Made by a program: the position numbers and the translations under genes
NCBI RefSeq assembly: GCF_004348895.1
Contig: NZ_RRZK01000009.1
Location: 124,001-188,000, forward strand
Source of the DNA: Pseudomonas vancouverensis
GTDB taxonomy: Bacteria; Pseudomonadota; Gammaproteobacteria; Pseudomonadales; Pseudomonadaceae
Direction of reading: 5' to 3'
DNA: 64,000 nt
The notes under the pieces: generated by a model
The model's database searches: none
What the model was told of the DNA's origin: nothing
The model's input: the letters and a program-made list of their open reading frames with translations, nothing else
Part shown: positions 63,420-64,000 of the stretch, one piece after another
How positions within the stretch are numbered: position 1 is the first letter of the stretch
Layout: every line of letters begins with the position of its first letter

Positions 63420-63956
63420 ATGCTGACGTATGTATCAAGGATAGGTTTGTCATTGCTTGGCCTGACCCTGGCGTCCAGCGCCATGGCGGCCACCACTGTC
63501 ACCGGGCAGATCAGTTCCACGCTGATCCTGACCAGCAGTTGCCAGGTCAACGGTGTGGGTGGTTCCACAGGGCTGAACTTCGGTGCATTGAATTTCGGCA
63601 CCACCAATAGCCTGTTCACCACCGCCACCGGGCAGGTGTTGGGCGGAGGGGGCGGCGCGCTGTCGATTCTCTGCTCCGCCGGCACCAACCCGACAGTCAA
63701 GGTGCGTGCCGGGACCAATGACGGCAAGTCGACGGGGGGCTCCCGTGCATTGTATGACGGCGTTGCCAACTATGTGCCCTATGACTTCTACACCGATGCC
63801 GGGCATTCGAACCTGTTGGCCATCGACGGCGTCATCAACCTCGCGCCCAGCACCGGCGTGGCGCAAACCGTGAACATCTATGGCCAGGCCCTGGGCAAGG
63901 CCGGTTTGCCGGCCGGGACCTACACCGACACAGTCGCCGTCGAACTGACGTTCTAG
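63420..63956 (+). CDS. SCPU-domain (Csu-like) pilus subunit, last complete gene in the window
   Basis: 178 residues. Signal peptide about 22 (LSLLGLTLASSAMAAT). Mature part has Cys in TSSCQVN and ILCSAGTN, a Gly/Ser-rich centre, and ends YTDTVAVELTF. This is the third of three homologous secreted subunits and resembles the major subunit CsuA/B more in its Gly-rich strands. The next genes (expected chaperone and usher) lie beyond the right edge, of which only 44 bases of gap remain. Confidence 0.87.
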   Translation: MLTYVSRIGLSLLGLTLASSAMAATTVTGQISSTLILTSSCQVNGVGGSTGLNFGALNFGTTNSLFTTATGQVLGGGGGALSILCSAGTNPTVKVRAGTNDGKSTGGSRALYDGVANYVPYDFYTDAGHSNLLAIDGVINLAPSTGVAQTVNIYGQALGKAGLPAGTYTDTVAVELTF

Positions 63957-64000
63957 TGCCGTGGCCCGCCACGGATGCGCGGCGTTGTGCCTCCTGTGCA

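Overview
The window looks like a Pseudomonas chromosome, most likely from the P. fluorescens complex. The evidence is the gene content (CioAB-type oxidase, UmuDC with a textbook LexA box, a DUF1652 protein, PhnWX, an orphan VgrG, SCPU pilins), the GC-rich codon use and the REP elements of the form GAGCAAGCTCGCTCCCACA. Coordinates and motifs were read by eye. No database search or base-composition calculation was run.

Layout. (1) 0-8.4 kb is a mosaic of small redox and detoxification genes, each beside its own regulator: SDRs, an NmrA-like reductase, an enoyl reductase-like MDR protein, a GST, an F420-type NADP oxidoreductase and twin YCII proteins, with three TetR and one LysR regulators. Good palindromic operators lie in the divergent gaps. 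A three-block promoter signature occurs twice, before the SDR at the left edge and between the GST and LysR genes, which points to a small LysR regulon. (2) 8.7-23.4 kb is a stress and maintenance region: GNAT, SOS-controlled umuDC, a GFA protein, a cupin, a cyanide-insensitive quinol oxidase, a hemerythrin, a pyruvate-oxidase-like ThDP enzyme, a lone receiver domain, a formaldehyde-dehydrogenase-like ADH, a stress SDR and small proteins.

(3) 23.6-42.6 kb is a large CoA-linked catabolic island: acyl-CoA ligase, TetR, two metal-dependent amidohydrolases, FAH-family hydrolase, 3-hydroxyacyl-CoA dehydrogenase, thiolase, AhpD/CMD protein, P450, three acyl-CoA dehydrogenases (two as an overlapping alpha/beta-like pair), enoyl-CoA hydratase, glutathione peroxidase, an extra PanC, a periplasmic Cache protein, an esterase-like hydrolase and an MFS transporter. 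Many genes overlap by 1-4 bases, so they probably form a few operons. The substrate cannot be read from sequence; a cyclic or branched acid attacked by the P450 and beta-oxidation is a fair inference. PanC may help keep up the CoA supply.

(4) 42.6-45.8 kb is an AT-rich insert with a retron-like defence module: a structured non-coding leader, a reverse transcriptase with an unusual LVDD active site, and an overlapping gene for a two-transmembrane protein. This is the most interesting locus in the window. (5) 45.8-64 kb looks like core genome and carries all the REP elements I found: fadH, a D-cysteine desulfhydrase-like enzyme, cytochrome b561, a 2-aminoethylphosphonate module (phnX, phnW, two LysR genes, an OPA-type transporter and an FAD amine oxidase), a short orphan VgrG, a YebC-family regulator, an LRR-kinase fusion, a ZapE-like ATPase and the start of a Csu-type (SCPU) pilus operon that runs off the right edge.
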